Counted from the first letter of the stretch, positions 23,281 through 35,800 are shown. The stretch is 64,000 nt of DNA from Panonychus citri (GCF_014898815.1 NW_026515500.1:620001-684000); one strand, 5' to 3'. Notes: a model not told the origin generated them from the sequence alone. Program-made: numbers and translations.

Positions 23281-25023
23281 TTCAGTTGATTGTTGATTCG
23301 TTGATGATTAACTAAATTGTGACTTTTCACTTATTCAGGGTCAATTTGAAAAAAACTTCTCTACTCTTGTTTACTAATTGTTGTTACTTTTTTGTGACTT
23401 GTGGCAATTTCTGGCTAATTGTTGCTGGTGCTTTGGATCTCGAGATAAATAATTAAAACCAAGGAAATGATTAACTTTCCATAGACAATCACAAATTAAC
23501 ACTAATCATCTCTCTCTCCAGTGTTGTTTAACTGATTGAACCGGAAGAATAATTTTTAAACAAATTCCTGTTTAAAACTCAGGACAAAGACCTGATCCAC
23601 ACGACGAACGATTTAACAATTGATTAGTTAATTTCCACCGTTGATTAACAATCCTGATTATATTACGATCATTGTTCAAGGTCAAAATACTAGATTTACA
23701 ATCAACTACAAGAGTAAAGTTAATTAGTGTCTGTGTCCTGTTTTCTTAAAAATGAATCAATAAAAAAACAGTAAATGAGCAGTTATGATCATAATTGTTA
23801 CTGTGACAATTAACCAAAGTTACAGTGATTAAGACGGAAATCCTTTTCTATTGATCATGATAATTTAAATTCAGGAAAAGAAAAGGTAACAATTATCAAG
23901 TTCTAACGGTAAAACTTTTTCTTTTATTGTCGTTTATCAGAAATCCAACTAATAATCCAAATAATAGTTGTAACAATTTAATAATAAACTATTTTAGTCT
24001 CTCTGTAAATGCTACCTGATTGTTACAGTTAATGGAAAATGTGTGATTGTCTAATTTGAATCATTTCTATTCTAGTTGGAGCATCAACATGTATCATTTA
24101 CATTGGAAGGATGAAATGTACGAAAGTCTAATATCAATATCGAAATGAAATATCGACGACTGGGTGTATATTCAGGGTACTCAGAATGCGATGTTGATGA
24201 TAACGAATGGAAACAGAGCAGAGAAACCGATAATTGTAGATTCTTCTCCCCATCAACTTGAAACTATTAATAAATTCTCAGTGTGAGTATCAACCTAAGG
24301 GAAGAAAAAGATTATCGAAGGAAAAAAAGAAGAAAAGAAAAAATTTCCACCATGAATCTTTTCTCTCTCTCTCATGAACTGAATTTCTCTTGATTTTCCT
24401 TTGCTAGTTGAGAAAAGGTGGTAATGCGCTTAAGTGTATTTCGAACTTGTGTGTGAATGAGGACGAAGTCTCTTCTTGTAAACGAATGTCGAAAGTTAGT
24501 GATGGAGAAAGAGAACACACAGAGTAGAAAAGAAAAAGATGAAGAAGAGAAATTTATTCGAAAAAATTGAGAGAGAGAAAAAAAATTCGAAAGAAAAAAT
24601 GAAAGAAGATGATGATGAAGACAGAATCATTTTAAGAACCGAAATTGGGCCAACAAAGATATAATTCACTCTACTCAACATAACCAAATTTAACCACCAT
24701 GTTAATGGTTCCTTTTTCTTTTCTCTGTCTATTTGTCTTTCTTTCAAATTTGTCGACATGTTGTTCATCTTTTTAATCATCAGCAATTCAGATTCTCTTT
24801 TCGTCTTCAATAAACTTTTACTTCTTCATCTAAATTTAGTTTCTCGTTGTTTGGATGTTTAGTTTTTACGAATTGAAGATTCAGTTCAGCTTCAGTTACG
24901 ATAATCAGAATATTTTTTTCTTCTTCTTCATTTGTACCTTTTAATTTTAATTTCTCTTTCTTTTCTTCCTTTCTTTTTCCATGTAATCAAATTAAATTTG
25001 ATGATGAGGTGAAACAATGAAGA
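23281..25023. other. Divergent intergenic region between the four-TM gene and junctophilin
   Basis: Contains both gene starts and therefore probably two promoters. The last ~600 bp are purine- and pyrimidine-tract rich (GAAGAAAAGAAAAA, TTTTCTTCTTCTTC), typical of a 5' UTR. I see no clear TATA box or coding sequence. Confidence 0.45.
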
Positions 25024-27897
25024 ATGAAGAAAGAATCAATCAATTATCAACAACAATCACAACAACAACAACAACAACAATATCAGCAGCAATTAATTCA
25101 CCAAGAGACAAATCAACAAGTGTATCAACAGGAACCATTTTATCAACAACAACAACAAGGTAATGAAGTGATTAAACCTGGATCATCATCAGCACCTTCG
25201 GTAACGGGTGGAGGTCGATTTGACTTCGATGATGGTGGTGTTTATGTCGGTGGATGGCAAGATGGTAAAGCTCATGGTCATGGTATTTGTACAGGTAAAT
25301 TGTTGATCATCAAACAAGTGGATTAAGTGATTAAGTGGAAAAGTTATTTTCGTCAATTGTTATCAACCTCAATTCTAGTTATCTGGATTAACCTTAATGA
25401 GATTGAAGACAAAAATCTAACCTAAATCGTAGCAATTAACAAGTGAAGAGTGAAAATCTAAGGTTAACAGTTGATTAATTGTTATCACTTGTTTTTTTTA
25501 TCTAATTTAATTGATTGTTGTTAAATTGTTTCTCTCTTTCATCATTATTTTCCGTCTTTTGTTTTTCTAGGACCTAAGGGTCAAGGTGAATACAGTGGAT
25601 CGTTTAGTTTCGGGTTTGAGATTTGTGGTGTTTACAAGTGGCCCAGCGGAGCGATTTTTGAAGGCCAGTGGTCAAATGGTAAACGCCATGGGTGTGGTGT
25701 TGAGTACAGAGGAAAGTGGGTTTATAAAGGTGAATGGACTCAGGGTTATAAGGGTCGATATGGTGTTCGAGCTTCCTTTATCTTCAGCCAAATACGAGGG
25801 AACTTGGGCCAATGGGCTTCAAGATGGTTATGGATCGGAAACCTATGCAGATTCGGGCACTTATCAGGGTCAATGGTTGCGAGGAATGAGACATGGTTAT
25901 GGTGTCCGTTCATCGGCACCTTATGGTCATTGTAATGTGACCAAAGCTGCTTTGATTAAGAACCAAACTAACCTTTCGATTCAATCTCTTGACACTGAAG
26001 GTGAAACGGATTCGACTATTTTTGATTCAGTGAAAAGAGATTCGACCATGAGAGGTGGATTTGTGTTGGTTGTGAAAAGTTCATCTTCATCGACGACATC
26101 CAATGGTCGACGGCGACACAATTCGCTAGGTGATAAAACATCCCCATCATCAGCATCGAACCAAAAGACTGGATTTCTTCGAGGTCTTCGATTGAAGAAG
26201 CAAAAGTCAACAGGTGACATAGATTTAAGATCAAATCGTTCATCGTCTTCTTCGGTTGCTTCTTCAATCGATTCGGCCTCATCTGCACCACTTGGTAATA
26301 AACACTTAAGTCGTGATCATATCGATCCAGATACAATATCGAATTCATCTTTTCTTTCACAAGAAGGTGACATTGCTGACCCTTCGACAACCGAAACTTA
26401 CATGGGCGAATGGAAGAACGATAAAGGTCAGGTTTCGGAATTTGTGAAAGATCAGATGGACTTCGCTATGAGGGTGAATGGTACAACAATAAAAAGTACG
26501 GCTATGGGGTGACCTTTTTTCGCGATGGTTCTCGTGAAGAAGGTAAATATAAGAATAACTGTTTGGTGACCAATGCGAAAAAGAAACACCTTTTCGTCCT
26601 TCGATCATCTAAATTAAGAGAACGCATTGAATCAGCTGTTGCTGCCGCTCGTCAAGCTCAACAAATTGCCCTACAAAAAGCGGATATTGCCATTAGTCGA
26701 ACGGCCACAGCTCGAAGTAAAGCCGAACAATCAGATGGAGTTGCTGCTCAATCACGAACGGATTCATCGCTTGGATATAAAATAGCAAAACAATATGGCG
26801 GTTCTGATGTTGCTCATGGCTTATCTCAGCCCGATGCTCCACTTCGAGGTCGATTATCCAATTTCCCGTCAATTCGACGAGGTAATCGTTCGGGTGATCA
26901 TTCGGTGAATGGATCACGTCAGTATCTTGACTTTAATGAACCTTTTGGTGGTCGTCGTGGTTCATTTCGTACGGGATCTAATCCTTCAATCTCAGGAGGA
27001 GGAGGAAATCATGATCACCAACAAATATCACCATCACCATCTCCAACCTCATCATATAATTATCAGAATCAACGACAACAACAACAACAACCACAGCATT
27101 CAAGTTCATTACAATTTACAACGGGAAATCAAGGAATAAATCGTGGACCCAATCAAATATCACAACATCATGATTCCCAACAATACATTAATCAAAATCA
27201 ACAACATCATCAACCTAAACAACAGATTTACATTAATAATAATGAAATTGATCCATTAAACGATCACTTGGATCATTATCAAAAATTAGTTTCTCGTTAT
27301 GGTAAAACAAGTAAACCTCCGTTACCGGACAATATTTTAAGTAACCGATTCAATAGATCACAAAATGTAATCACGGCAAATTTGGATAAAGTTTATGGGA
27401 CATCAACGGGAACCAGTTCAATTGATTCAGGGCGAGAAAGTGGTGATCAAAGTGATTCAGGACTCAAATTACCACCAGTGATCGATATGTCATCCGATTC
27501 AACAAGAGCACCAACAAGAACCGCATCACTTTATCGTCTTCCAACCGCAACAACAACAATCAACAGTGGATCAAATAACAATGCCAGAGGCGGAATAAGT
27601 TCCGGTGGTGGCGGAGGTGGAGGTGGCCTCAAAAGGAAACCATCATTACAATCAATCTCTAGTAAGACACCAATTAAGGAGCCGATGATGAGTAGGGAAG
27701 AGATTTCCGTGCTCTCTCATGCCACTCGGGAACATCGTCGACAGGAAGCGGAAACGGCGGAAAGATTGGCCCATAATCCGTTACTTTATTTTGTCGACCC
27801 TCGATTTAGGGACTGGTTAAATCGTCAACAAATAATCATCGCAGTTATATTCATTAATATCACCTTAGCAATTATATTTTTTAAATTATTAGGCTAA
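25024..27897 (+). CDS. JPH: Junctophilin, ER/plasma-membrane junction protein
   Basis: Junctophilins tether ER/SR to the plasma membrane at calcium-signalling junctions. Exons: 25024-25294 and 25571-27897. After a Gln-rich leader come MORN repeats: GRFDFDDGGVYVGGWQDGKA, HGHGICTGPKGQGEYSGSF, YKWPSGAIFEGQWSNGKRHG, YKGEWTQGYKGRYGVR, YEGTWANGLQDGYGSETYA and YQGQWLRGMRHGYGVR, then a joining region and YMGEWKND, YEGEWYNNKKYGYGV. A helix with AAARQAQQIALQKADIAISR follows, then a long Gln/Ser/Gly-rich region and a C-terminal tail anchor (QQIIIAVIFINITLAIIFFK). Two frame changes occur: one extra T at about 25778 (CTTTA) and one missing A at about 26426 (GATAAAGG). They compensate, and correcting both restores family-like MORN sequence. 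I read them as sequencing indels. Confidence 0.92.
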
Positions 27898-28589
27898 TGA
27901 TCATCATCTCACTTTGTTTTTTTTTGTTCTTTTTTTAAATTCAATTTAAATCATTCGAAAATATCAATTGTTTAATCACTTGTTGAATCGACATTAATTT
28001 ATTAACTAAATCGCGATTGTGATCTGCTATTTGGAAATCGTTTAGTTTACATCAACTACTATTCACTTATTTGATTGAATTAGCGAAAGGAACAAGGTTG
28101 TGAACGATTGTTTCATTTCGTGGTTTGATTATTTAACTGCAATCGAAACGAAATTTAAACTAATTGTTAAATCAATTTAATCATAATCACTATGAACACT
28201 TTTTGTTTTTCCATCACAACAATTAACTTAATCAATGCTGCCAAATTAAATTGTCTCCGAATTTTTTTGTTATCCAATTGTGATTATCATTTTTTTCCAC
28301 TTTGATTGAAAAAAAGAGAGTTAATTGTTGATAATTAAATGTTCAAAAATTCAATTTTCAACCAAAAGTCTTCGAGATCGATATTCGATCATCGATCTTC
28401 CAAAAGTCGATTATGATTCAAGATTAGTTTCTCTGATTTCATTCGATTGAAATCGATTTTCAGTAGGATCGGGACATCATTTTCATGTTTTTACTTTGGT
28501 AAAATACTTGATTAGTTAATTGTTATTCGTTTTTTCAAATTAATTGTCACAAGTTGTGGTGAATTGTTTAATTTTCCTTGATCTTCATT
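27898..28589. other. Intergenic region and junctophilin 3' UTR
   Basis: AT-rich sequence with a GATCGATATTCGATCATCGATC palindrome-rich patch around 28377-28400. No ORF or repeat match elsewhere in the window was noticed. Confidence 0.4.
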
Positions 28590-30236
28590 ATGCTGGTAAG
28601 TAACTCAGTTGATTTTCCAATGAATTTACATGGAATCTATTGATTCTTTTATATTTCTTTTCTCATCACTTGATCACTTTTCTGTTTTTCTTTTAGATTT
28701 TTTTTTCTATTTATTTTTCTTCAATGTGGTTTATCTTTGAATTAATTGTGATTGTTAACCTTTTTCGTTTTCAATTCTATTCTATTTCCAGGATCAATCG
28801 ACTATTATTACTACATTGACAACTATCGTTGCAGGTGTTGTCCTATTCATTTGGCTTAAAAAAAGACAATCGTCCAAACAGGTTTTCCTTACAGATCCAG
28901 AGATCAAGCACAAAGTACCATTGATTGCTAAAGAGGTATTACAATCATGTCCTTGATTCGGATCATTCTTTTTACTTTAATTCTAAATTCTGTTCCTTGT
29001 TCTTTTTATCCATTTTCCTCTTGCATTTTTCTAGAATATCAACTGGAATACACGACGATTCAGATTCGGTTTACCCACAGATAAACATGTTCTTGGTGTT
29101 AATCCAGGACAACATGTTTACCTTTCTGGAAATTACAACAATGAGTTAATTATTCGCCCTTACTCTCCAGTGTCCAGTGATAAAGAGCAAGGATACTTTG
29201 ATCTTGTAATCAAGGTAATAATTTCATGTACACCATTAGTGTGACATTAATCTATCCAATTCCACTTGAACAATATCAGACTAGTTGAATTTTAAATTCT
29301 ACAATCTCGATTTCTATACTAATCTCTAACAAGTACAGATGAACTTAGAGTTGATTAATATTTCAATGAAATTCAATGTTGAAGTTTAAATTATTATCTC
29401 CAGGAGAAACCAACGAACTCTTCAAAGTGAAAAGGCAAATTGAATCTTATGTAATTCATGTAGTATTTTGCACTAGACTAATTCAAATAAGTAGAATCAT
29501 CTTAACTTATCTATTGATTAACATCGTAATTAATATGGGAGTATTATTTTTCTCTATCAAATTGTAGTTCAACATCTATCTCATCGGTTATTCAAGGTTG
29601 AATCCTAGATTGAGATAAATACTAAATAGTTACTAATTATTGATTTTTATCACTTTTTCTTAGGTTTATTTTAAAGATCAGCATCCAAATTACCCTGAAG
29701 GAGGTAAAATGTCACAATATTTGGACAGTTTATCTATTGGAGATACAATTGATATTCGTGGACCAGAAGGAAAACTCATCTACGGATCGAATGGTGATTT
29801 TTACATAAAGAAAACTAAAAAATCTCAAGCTGAGAAATTTAATTACAAGAATGTTGGTATGCTTGCTGGAGGAACAGGAGTGGCACCACTTTACCGAATT
29901 ATTCGAGAGATTATCGATAATCCTGAAGATAAAACTAAAGTTTGGTTGATTTTCGCCAACAACAATCCAGATGACATATTATTGAAAGAAGAGTTTGAGG
30001 AAATCGCCGCTAAACATGGCGATCAAATCAAAATTTGGTACACTTTAGTTAAAGCTGATGAAGGTTGGAAATACTCAGTGGGATTTATCGATGAAGAGAT
30101 GATTAAACAACATATGCCCCCTCCAAGTGATGACACAATTATGCTAATGTGCGGACCACCGCCGATGATTAAATTTGCATGTACACCAAATTTAGACAAA
30201 TTGAATTACGATGCAGCTAAGCGATTCATCTTGTAA
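28590..30236 (+). CDS. CYB5R: NADH-cytochrome b5 reductase, membrane-anchored copy
   Basis: This flavoprotein passes electrons from NADH to cytochrome b5 in fatty-acid desaturation and related reactions. Exons: 28590-28595 (Met-Leu only), 28792-28935, 29035-29214 and 29664-30236. The second exon encodes an N-terminal anchor (IITTLTTIVAGVVLFIWLKKR). The FAD motif is RPYSPVSS in exon 3. The NADH site has GGTGVAPLYRII and the C-terminal CGPPPMI. Length (about 300 residues) fits the CYB5R3 family. The very small first coding exon is inferred from the ATG-CTG-GTAAGT arrangement and should be confirmed by cDNA. The next gene downstream is a tandem paralogue in the same direction. Confidence 0.92.
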
Positions 30237-30836
30237 ATCAATTGTATCGTCTCTCTGATCCTGTCCAGTGTTTTCCAGTTTTGTCTATGTTTTAGTAAAA
30301 CCAATACAACAACATAGTTTACACACTCACAAGAATTAGCGATTAATGTAATTAATCAATGTAAATCCAATTTTGTGTATCAATTCTTAAAGAAAAATGT
30401 TTTAGTTTTAATTTGTCATCTCAAGTTGAATTTTCTTTACGAATTGTTTATATGTAAAGAGTTGATTTCATGAGAATTCGGTACTATTAATTACGAAGTA
30501 ATTTAACTGCAACTCATTTAACCAAATGATCCATTTGATTGTCAGTAAAAAGCACCAATCAAATGACCAGCGTTTTTCCAATAGTTGCGAGTTTTATTAA
30601 TTTATTTTACTGTTAAGGTCCAACACTAATTAGATTAAAATGTCAATCAATTTGAATTTTCAATTCTCATTTATGATTGGATTGATTTAAAATCCCAATC
30701 TTTTAAATTTCTTACAATTTCACATTTATTGAGCTTTAATTATTATCCTTTTATTTATTTGATTAACCTACTATTTAGTCCAACACTTTGGTCTCAAAAT
30801 TGAACAATTATATTAATCGTTACGATCGTTGAATTT
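30237..30836. other. Spacer between tandem CYB5R genes
   Basis: 600 bp of AT-rich sequence. It must hold the 3' end of copy 1 and the promoter of copy 2. No anchor-coding exon like that of copy 1 was found by eye. Confidence 0.4.
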
Positions 30837-31826
30837 ATGTCGTTGAACAAAAGCTATTCAAGTCCTGAGATTTTCCTTAAAGACCCTGAGATCAAACATA
30901 AAGTACCATTGATTGCTAAAGAGGTAAACCTAATTTTCTATCGTCTAAGGTTCATAATTAACTAATTTCTTTTCGTTTTTTTCTTTGATTAATCAAGTAG
31001 TACATCAATTGGAATACAAGACGTTTCCGATTCCGTTTACCCACCGAGAATCATGTTCTCGGTGTTCCCCCAGGGCAACATCTCTACCTTTATGCTAATA
31101 TCAACGATGAATTAGTTATCCGTCCTTATTCAGCGATTTCGACTGATAGAGATCGAGGCTACTTTGATCTTCTAATCAAAGTAAATTGTTCAATTTGTTT
31201 TCCTTCAACAGTAAATTCATTTTAATATTTGTTACTTCTTGCTTACGAATTTAGGTTTATTTCAAAGGTCAAGATCCAAATCACCCTGACGGAGGTAAAA
31301 TGTCACAATATTTAGATGGTTTATCCATTGGAGATACAATCGAGATTCGTGGACCTGAAGGAAAGCTTAATTATCTATCGAATGGCAATTTTTATTCAAG
31401 AAAACTCGTAATTCAGTTGAGGAGAGGTTTAATTGTAACAAAGTTGGTATGCTCGCCGGTGGAACAGGAGTTGTGCCTCTTTACCGGATTATCCAAGAGA
31501 TTGTCAATAATCCTCAGGATAAAACTAAAGTTTGGTTGATTTTCGCAAACAATAGTCCAGATGATGTTTTACTATCGAAAGAGCTTGAAGATATCTCCAT
31601 TAAACACGGTGATCAGGTCAAAATTTGGTACACTTTAGCTAAAGCCGATGCAGACTGGAAATACTCAGTAGGGTTTGTCGATGACGAGATGATCAAACAA
31701 CATTTGCCCCCACCAAGTGATGATACAATTATCCTGGTTTGTGGTCCACCGCCGATGATTAGGTTATCATGTACACCCAATTTAAAAAAATTGAATTACA
31801 ATCCAGCCAAAAGGTTCATATTATGA
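30837..31826 (+). CDS. CYB5R: NADH-cytochrome b5 reductase, tandem paralogue lacking the membrane anchor
   Basis: Exons: 30837-30923, 31001-31180 and 31255-31826. The start MSLNKSYSSPEIFLKDPEIK replaces the hydrophobic anchor of copy 1, so the product looks soluble or targeted differently. FAD motif RPYSAIST, NADH site GGTGVVPLYRII and CGPPPMI are kept. Inside the last exon the frame breaks at about 31405. Adding one A to the run in AAGAAAACTCG gives KTRNSVEERFNCNKVGMLAGG, matching copy 1, so the break is probably a homopolymer error or a very recent lesion. Exon boundaries match copy 1, which shows tandem duplication. Confidence 0.85.
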
Positions 31827-32699
31827 AATTTCATTTGCTGAATCAGAAGTGAATCAGAGGGAATTCAATGGCGACCAAAGAACTGAACCTGGTGCACTCA
31901 TCATGTAATCTCGAGTTTGCATGATGATATGATTTTCTGATTGAATCTTCTCGTTGGAACGATTTTGAACAGGCTAATATGTTCAAAGAAAAATTGAGCT
32001 TAGAACCTTAAACCTCCCAATTAACATGTCCAATAGTTTGATACACAAGTATTAATAAGTACAAGTAATAATTGTAGTTGAAATTTCACTTTGATGGAAA
32101 AATAATTAAAACGTGACAACAAATGTAAACTTATATTCTAAATGGGTGTTTAATTTTAATTGTTCAATCATAATTTCTGTGTATTTACCAGCGACTTTGA
32201 CCTAATTTATTTGTCCATATGATTGTCAATTAATTTAGTTAATTGTCTACCTTTGTGCAAACAAAGAAAGGGAGAAAATTGACAATTTAATCGAATTGTT
32301 CATCGAAATTGTTGTTTATTATCAGAAATTTTCTATTAAATTTTTCTTCTTTTGGGGTAACAATTTATTCTAACAATAATTGTTTGTCTATTAAATATCG
32401 AATTTAAAAAAACCATGTAAAGAGTTTAATTGTTACAATTAGAATCAAAAGAATTGACAAAAAATCTAGAATTAGGTTAAACTATTATGAGAAATCAGGG
32501 AAGTTGAATATTGAAAATGAAAAGAATATTAATTCAATGGAATCGAATTTGTAAAGAATATTTTTCTCTCTCACTCACTCACTCACTCTCTCTTTAAATA
32601 TATAAATATAAGAGTGAAAGTTGATTAATTTTGATCACATTTATTTGAATTAATTAGTGATTAACTTTGGAGATTTTGGAAAATGTTGCAAAGTTAATT
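31827..32699. other. Intergenic region with promoter-like elements for the SOD-fusion gene
   Basis: A CT microsatellite (CTCTCTCACTCACTCACTCA) at about 32565-32592 is followed by TTTAAATATATAAATATAAG at about 32593-32612, a TATA-like stretch some 90 bp before the start codon. Nothing else is recognised. Confidence 0.45.
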
Positions 32700-34398
32700 A
32701 TGTTACTTTCGTTAATTTTATCAATATTTCATTTCTCTTCATGGTTAATTATCTTTTCTATTGGAATTTTAATTCAATTTCCTGGATTCCATGGATCAGC
32801 AACATTCTGGCCCTCAGGCTATTATGGTTACAATCGAGACTATGATAACGTCAGGATAACCTCATCGTCTGGACTTCGTTCACCTTTAGACCAATCAACT
32901 TGGACATTACCGCCATCACAGTCGACAGGTTCATCTCGATATGTTGTCCAACCATCGGCGACTTATGGTTCTAATTATTATGGATCTTCATTCCCGTTCT
33001 CATATTATTCTTACATGTCCGGTTTACCCTCTTCGAATCCATCAGGTGGTTATTATTCGGGTTCAGCTTATCCCTACAACGAATGGTGGAAATTTTATAG
33101 TCAATATCCAACCCGAAATTCATATTCTTCCTCTTCCTCTTGGCCCACCTCAAGTTATTCCAACACCAACAGTGCTTATAACAATTACGCTAATGCGTAA
33201 GTCTAAGTTGATCTTACGACAATTTGTTCCATTTCATGTGTTCGAATTTAGAACTTTTTCTCTTTTTTCGTAGGTTGGCTATTCACTGTAAATATGCATC
33301 GTTCTATCGGCCAGGTCACCCTACGTACCCATATTACCCCCACAGTTCTTCGAGTTCACCCACAACGGGCTCGTCAAATTACCCGATCTACTCTTATGGA
33401 TCAACAAGTTATCCATTCACTTACAATGGTTATCGACCGCCGACCAGTTATTATCCATCTAATTATTATGGCTCTAATTACAATTACCCTCAACCCACAT
33501 CGTCTTCCGATTATGGTTTAGGTGGTGGTTATGGTTCAATGACACCGCCTTTGCTTCCTCCTTCTGCTTCGTCTTTGCCCTCTTCATCCATTGGTGGGTC
33601 ACTTCTTCCCGTTTCTCGTGATATTTGGTCTCAACCACCAGTAGGTTTTGGCGATGTTGATTTTAATCGTCGAATGGGCTGGTTAGGAACCGTCCCAAGT
33701 CCACCAAACTCGTACACACCCAATTACCATCACATGGACCATTTATTTGGTAATACTTTCTCTCCCAGTCAATCGCAGCCCCGGTTAAATCAGCGCGAGC
33801 GGTAGCGGAGATCACAGGTCCAACCGGAGTAACTGGAACAATCGTTTTCAAACAAATCGTAAGAATTTACTGTTAATAAAATTTTTCCTCTTCTCTAATC
33901 CAAATTCAACCAATCATTCATTAGGGAAGTCGACCCGTTTCTATCGAAGGTAAAATAATGGGACTAACTCCAGGTCCTCATGGGTTACATATCTATGAGA
34001 TGCCTTTACTTGGAGGTGATTGTTTGTCTGCCGGAGATCATTACAATCCTCAGAAAACTGATCACGGTGGGAAACATGATTGGAATCGTCATATTGGTGA
34101 TCTGGGTAACATATTTGCCGATATCAATGGTGTAGCCAGTTTTGATCTAACCGATCTACTGATAAGTCTAACTGGTGGCTATTCAATTGTAAATCGTACC
34201 ATAGCAGTGAGTTGTTTATATTAATAATTGTTGCTCGACAATTTAATCTATTGGTTTTAATTGTTTAATCTTTTTAATTGATTTCAGATCTCAGAAAAAG
34301 CCGATGATCTTGGCCGTGGATCTGATGTCCAAAGTAAACGAGATGGTAATTCAGGTCCACCAATCGCTTGTGGGATCATCCGATTAAGTATAATCTAA
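32700..34398 (+). CDS. Secreted Tyr/Ser/Pro-rich protein fused to a copper-site-degenerate Cu/Zn SOD domain
   Basis: Exons: 32700-33196, 33274-33858, 33925-34206 and 34288-34398. A signal peptide (MLLSLILSIFHFSSWLIIFS) leads into about 330 residues rich in Tyr, Ser, Pro, Gly and Asn (YYGSSFPFSYYSYMSGLP, YPSNYYGSNYNYPQP). A Cu/Zn-superoxide dismutase domain follows (EITGPTGVTGTIVFKQI, GPHGLHIYEM, RHIGDLGNIFADINGVASF, EKADDLGRGSD, GPPIACGII). The zinc ligands and the disulfide cysteines are kept. Two of four copper ligands are Tyr (HIYE instead of HVHE; GGYS instead of GDHC) and the active-site Arg is Pro, so dismutase activity is unlikely. The frame joining the two parts needs one more C in the CCC run near 33770; without it translation stops at 33805. 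An alternative is a mis-read splice. A structural secreted role is inference. Confidence 0.82.
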
Positions 34399-35021
34399 AT
34401 CAATTGATCAAATATCATTTTTGATTAAATGTTAATTGTTATAAACCCATAAGAAAAATGTATATTTATTTTATTACAATTGTTTTTTGTTTCATTCCAA
34501 CACTTAAAAACTGTCTATCAACTTGTTGATTCATTTTATAATTTTAAACCTCTTGATTGTTTACAATTAAAACCTTTAAAAACTTTCAATTTATTGAAAA
34601 ATCACTTCCCTTAACAAATATTTCATCTTTTTCCCTATTTTTGGTTCCTATTAATAAGTCAAGAATAAGGAAATTGTTGTACCAATTCTTTATGGAATTG
34701 TATTAATATATTACAATGCATATTAGACATTATTTTTTTTCTTATCTAATTTTTCGTTACGGTTTGAATTACCAGAGAGTTGCTTTTATTAGTGTGATCT
34801 GTTGATGATTAGCCTCTCATTGAAAACACTTGACAATAACAGTTGTGTTTATTTTTTAAAGTAAATATTCAAAGTGGATCGTAAATTAAATTGATGAACA
34901 AGCAAATGCATATAAAAGCAACTTTGTGAAAACGTTGATGAAATGGTTAATTACTGAGTAGTGAACTTGATATTTATTGATTATTTAGTCTAAATTAGTC
35001 AGAAAGATAAACTAATTTATA
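34399..35021. other. 3' flank of the SOD-fusion gene, source of copies elsewhere in the locus
   Basis: Parts of this flank recur at 37850-37970, 40300-40620 and 44240-44310 (for example CCTATTAATAAGTCAAGAATAAGG), and 34755-34800 recurs at 38250-38296 (TTACCAGAGAGTTGCTTTTATTAGTG). It is non-coding and marks how the silk locus was shuffled. Confidence 0.7.
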
Positions 35022-35100
35022 TTTGAATTTGCTCAGGTAAGTTCATCGAGGCCAAAGTAACACGTTGGCATGTGAGAATATCATATAAAAGGTGAAATCA
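35022..35100 (+). promoter_or_regulatory. Silk-type promoter block, orphan copy P1
   Basis: It matches the block upstream of the intact silk genes: GCTCAGGTAAGTTCATCGAGGCC, then CACGTTGGCATGTGAG and TATAAAAGGTGAAAT. Downstream the silk start codon is missing and foreign sequence begins at about 35134, so this promoter no longer drives an intact silk ORF. Confidence 0.75.
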
Positions 35101-35133
35101 TTTGAAAAGGAAATCTATATTTATATTTAATTT

Positions 35134-35352
35134 TCATTCGAATCCGTGAACGTCTTCATAAATTAAATTAAAAGGAGGATAGCCAAAATGTGGGATTTTT
35201 TGCTGAACTTTTCCGATTTTTTTGAAATAGGTATCAATCGAAAGCTCTCGGTGAGCTGAGTCGAACGGACTGATCAGAATAAAAAAATTATTTTTCCCTT
35301 GGGAATTAAATGTAACTTTTTTGGGACACCATGATGCACCGATCGAACCCAA
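35134..35352 (-). other. Unrecognised 72-residue ORF inserted in a decayed silk copy
   Basis: On the minus strand an open frame from MGSIGASWCPKKVTFNS to IYEDVHGFE replaces the expected signal-peptide and linker part of the first silk copy. Its composition (Cys, Trp, Phe, His, mixed charge) looks like real protein sequence rather than noise. I do not recognise a family. It may be the fragment of an inserted element or gene. Confidence 0.3.
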
Positions 35353-35361
35353 TTTTCTAGA

Positions 35362-35460
35362 AAATTAGTCACTGCGTTGGTTAACATTTCAAGTAGTGGA
35401 TCCACCGAATCTGCAGAAATAGTTTCTCAAGCAGTAGCTAGTGCACTGAGAGGGTTTTGA
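35362..35460 (+). pseudogene. Remnant of a spidroin-type C-terminal domain (silk copy 1)
   Basis: The plus-strand frame reads KLVTALVNISSSGSTESAE and then IVSQAVASALRGF and a stop. This aligns with the last helix and tail of the other silk CTDs (VSALVHILSSSSIG). Signal peptide, linker and helices 1-4 are gone. The stop is followed by the shared silk 3' flank, so the 3' end is authentic. Confidence 0.7.
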
Positions 35461-35800
35461 TAATGTACTGGTGTTTCCCAATTTATTCATCTCTGTTTTA
35501 ATCAGTTAAAATTCTAAGTGTTAAATAAAACAATTTTTTGACAAAAGTCAATCACAATTAAAGGTCTAACTGATAATTAACTAATCAAATGTATCATTAA
35601 AATAACCAAATCAAAAATCATCTAAATCGTCCTTAAATTAAACAAACAAAACTGTATCGCAACATCTAAATTGTCTTCTCTAATTTAGCTGTTTTGATCT
35701 TAACTCTGAATAGTTAGCTGTTTAGAACCTTTACTGGATAATTGGAGAGATTAGATTATTTCAAGGATTATTCAGAATGGTGAGAATTGAAGAAAAGATT
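35461..35800. repeat. Silk 3' flank, near-identical copy at 36654-36997
   Basis: About 340 bp starting TAATGTACTGGTGTTTCCC and ending GAAGAAAAGATTCGGTT is almost base-identical at 36652-36997. It includes an AATAAA signal in GTGTTAAATAAAACAATT. The shorter core TACTGGTGTTT(C/T)CCAATTTATT follows every silk copy in the window. High identity points to a recent tandem duplication or gene conversion. Confidence 0.85.

Noticed and set aside
24496..24810. 104-residue minus ORF with a hydrophobic end
   Set aside because: Translation of purine tracts in the junctophilin 5' leader; no conserved content.
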